Shown piece after piece: positions 62,638 through 64,000 of a DNA stretch of 64,000 bases; position 1 is the stretch's first letter; each line of letters opens with the position of its first letter. The notes under the pieces were generated by a model. That model was not told the DNA's origin and did no database searches. It saw nothing but the letters and a program-made list of their open reading frames with translations. Origin of the DNA: Diacronema lutheri (Eukaryota > Haptophyta > Pavlovophyceae > Pavlovales > Pavlovaceae); the NCBI GenBank assembly GCA_019448385.1, contig JAGTXO010000024.1:164001-228000 (forward strand), in the 5' to 3' direction. The position numbers and the translations under genes are program-made.

Positions 62638-64000
62638 ATGGCCGCTCACACCTGCTCGTCCGATGCGTCGGACGAGGGCGATGACGGCGTGCGGCAGGCC
62701 GGCGGCGTGCTCGCGACTGCGCGCGCGATCGCAGAGTCGCAGGCGGCGCTGCGCGAGGCCAAGGCCGGCCTCATCAAGGCGGAGCGCGCGCGCGACTCGC
62801 TCGCGCGCGAGTGCGACGCGCTGAGGCGGCGCGAGCGCGACCTCTCGTACGCGGCGCTCAAGCTCGAGGGCGAGCTGGCGAGCGCGCACGAGCGTCTGAA
62901 CGACGCGCTTGTCAAGCGCGGCTCGGCCGTCTTGCTCGCGCATGCTCCGCTCTCCGCCGCGCCCCGCCCACGCGCGCCGAGCGCCGAGCGCGCGCGCGTG
63001 CGCGCGCACGCGAGCGCGCTCGCGGCGCTCGCGCGCGCTCTCAGGCAGCCGCACTCGCGCGATGAGGCGACCGAGCTCGTGCGGCGCGCCGCCGAGCTTT
63101 CGGACATGATCGTGGCTGCGCTCGCGGGTGCCGGCTTCGTCACCGACCCGGATTCGAGCCCGCCGGCGCGCGCGGCCGACGCGGCCACCGCAGACGACGC
63201 GTGGAGTGGCGTGCTCAAGGGCACGTGGAGTGGCGTAGCTGACGCGCCGCGCGCGCCGGCCACGCCGGCGCGGCACCGCGACGCGCAGGCGCACGCCGCC
63301 GTTCGGCAGGTTGCGCTGCGCGCGCAGTCGCCTCAGTCGGAGCTGGCGAGCGGCGCGACCGCCGCACTCCGCGCGCGTGCCGCGGCGCGCGCGCGCGGCA
63401 CGCCGGCGTCGGCCGCCGTGCGCCCCGCATCCACGCCACGCGCGCTCGGCACGCGCCGCGCGCTAAGCGCCGCACGCGACGCGCGCGGCTGGGATTTAGA
63501 GGCGCGGCAGACGCCACGTGGCACGCATCGCGCGTCATGCGCCGCGTGGCGGCCGGCGTCGGCGTCCGCGCGGCGCGCGCGTCGTGCGGCCGGCGACGCG
63601 CTGCTGGGCCGCGCGGACGGCGCGGGCGACGGCGCGGGCGACGGTGTGCGCGAGACCGGCGGCGACAACGACGAGGATGAGGGCGGCAGCGACACGGATG
63701 GCGACGACACGGCGCACCTGTTGCGCACGGAGCGGCGCGCGCGCGAGCGGCAGGTCGAGTGGGCCGCGACCGATGCGCGCCAGCGCGCGCGCATCGCTGC
63801 GTTGGAGCGGCAATGCGCGGCGCTGGCGCGCGAGGGCGAGGGCGAGGCGAGCGCGAGCGAGGCGAGCGCGCGCGCGCTTGCAGAGCTCGCTGAGCAGGCC
63901 GTTGGCGCGGAGCGGCGCGCGCAAAAGCTCGACGGCACGCTGCACGCGCGCGCGGCCGAGCTCGCGCGCGTGCGGCGTGCGCTCGCTGACCGAGACGCCG
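62638..64000 (+). CDS. Coiled-coil protein, runs off the right edge
   Basis: An open frame from the ATG at 62638 to the window end (454 codons, no stop). Residues 20-100 (ESQAALREAKAGLIKAERAR, LKLEGELASAHERLNDALVK) form a coiled coil. An Ala/Arg-rich linker and an acidic stretch follow. A second coiled coil (ARIAALERQCAALAREGEGE) continues to the edge. No domain beyond coiled coil is visible. It is divergent from the small gene at 62550. Confidence 0.65.
   Translation, partial: MAAHTCSSDASDEGDDGVRQAGGVLATARAIAESQAALREAKAGLIKAERARDSLARECDALRRRERDLSYAALKLEGELASAHERLNDALVKRGSAVLLAHAPLSAAPRPRAPSAERARVRAHASALAALARALRQPHSRDEATELVRRAAELSDMIVAALAGAGFVTDPDSSPPARAADAATADDAWSGVLKGTWSGVADAPRAPATPARHRDAQAHAAVRQVALRAQSPQSELASGATAALRARAAARARGTPASAAVRPASTPRALGTRRALSAARDARGWDLEARQTPRGTHRASCAAWRPASASARRARRAAGDALLGRADGAGDGAGDGVRETGGDNDEDEGGSDTDGDDTAHLLRTERRARERQVEWAATDARQRARIAALERQCAALAREGEGEASASEASARALAELAEQAVGAERRAQKLDGTLHARAAELARVRRALADRDA

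Overview
This is a very GC-rich, gene-dense nuclear segment of a photosynthetic protist. Genes carry spliceosomal introns, mitochondrial presequences and, in two cases, ER-type leaders that suggest a secondary plastid. A haptophyte (Emiliania, Chrysochromulina or Prymnesium type) is my best guess, from the base composition, the short ankyrin units of the 'LQWAREHGC' type and the frequent non-standard introns. That is inference. A pelagophyte or another secondary-plastid alga is not excluded.

Layout. 0-16 kb: CSN6 (partial) and NDUFB7 head to head, a small ankyrin protein, a PAS/coiled-coil protein, a four-helix membrane protein, an FtsJ-like RNA methyltransferase, an isocitrate dehydrogenase with a C-terminal EF-hand, and a giant IQ/EF-hand/multi-C2 protein. 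16-31.6 kb: a membrane-anchored GH5 glucanase, a probable plastid protein, the glycine decarboxylase P-protein, a mercaptopyruvate sulfurtransferase, an R3HCC1L-like protein, the CPSF73 endonuclease, a predicted N-myristoylated repeat protein and a SET protein. 31.6-47.8 kb: RFC1, DapF, an AlkB-like dioxygenase, UTP14 and NOP53 head to head, WDR54 and STRAP head to head, a JmjC protein and a mitochondrial ferredoxin. 47.8-53.2 kb is poor in recognisable genes and rich in duplicated, inverted and homopolymer sequence. It holds one coiled-coil gene whose frame is broken by an 11-bp repeat. 53.2-64 kb: a full ABCB transporter with two almost identical nucleotide-binding domains, an ankyrin protein, an AIMP1/Arc1p-like tRNA-binding protein, and two coiled-coil genes at the right edge.

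Most genes are housekeeping: RNA processing and ribosome biogenesis (CPSF73, UTP14, NOP53, FtsJ, AIMP1, STRAP), DNA replication (RFC1), mitochondrial metabolism (NDUFB7, IDH, GLDC, MST, FDX) and lysine synthesis (DapF). There is no operon logic. About eleven genes start head to head with a neighbour, most of them within 60-165 bp, so shared promoters are the rule here.

Thirty exon junctions could be placed by joining conserved protein segments in phase. Twenty-two donors read GTGCG rather than GTRAG and three read GC. I saw no CRISPR array, tRNA, rRNA or intact mobile element. No wholly new system is evident. The best leads are the splice-site bias, the IDH-EF-hand fusion, the homogenised ABC domains, and the self-copying inverted repeats beside the AlkB gene and near 49 kb. 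All exon boundaries were worked out by eye and may be off by a base or two.
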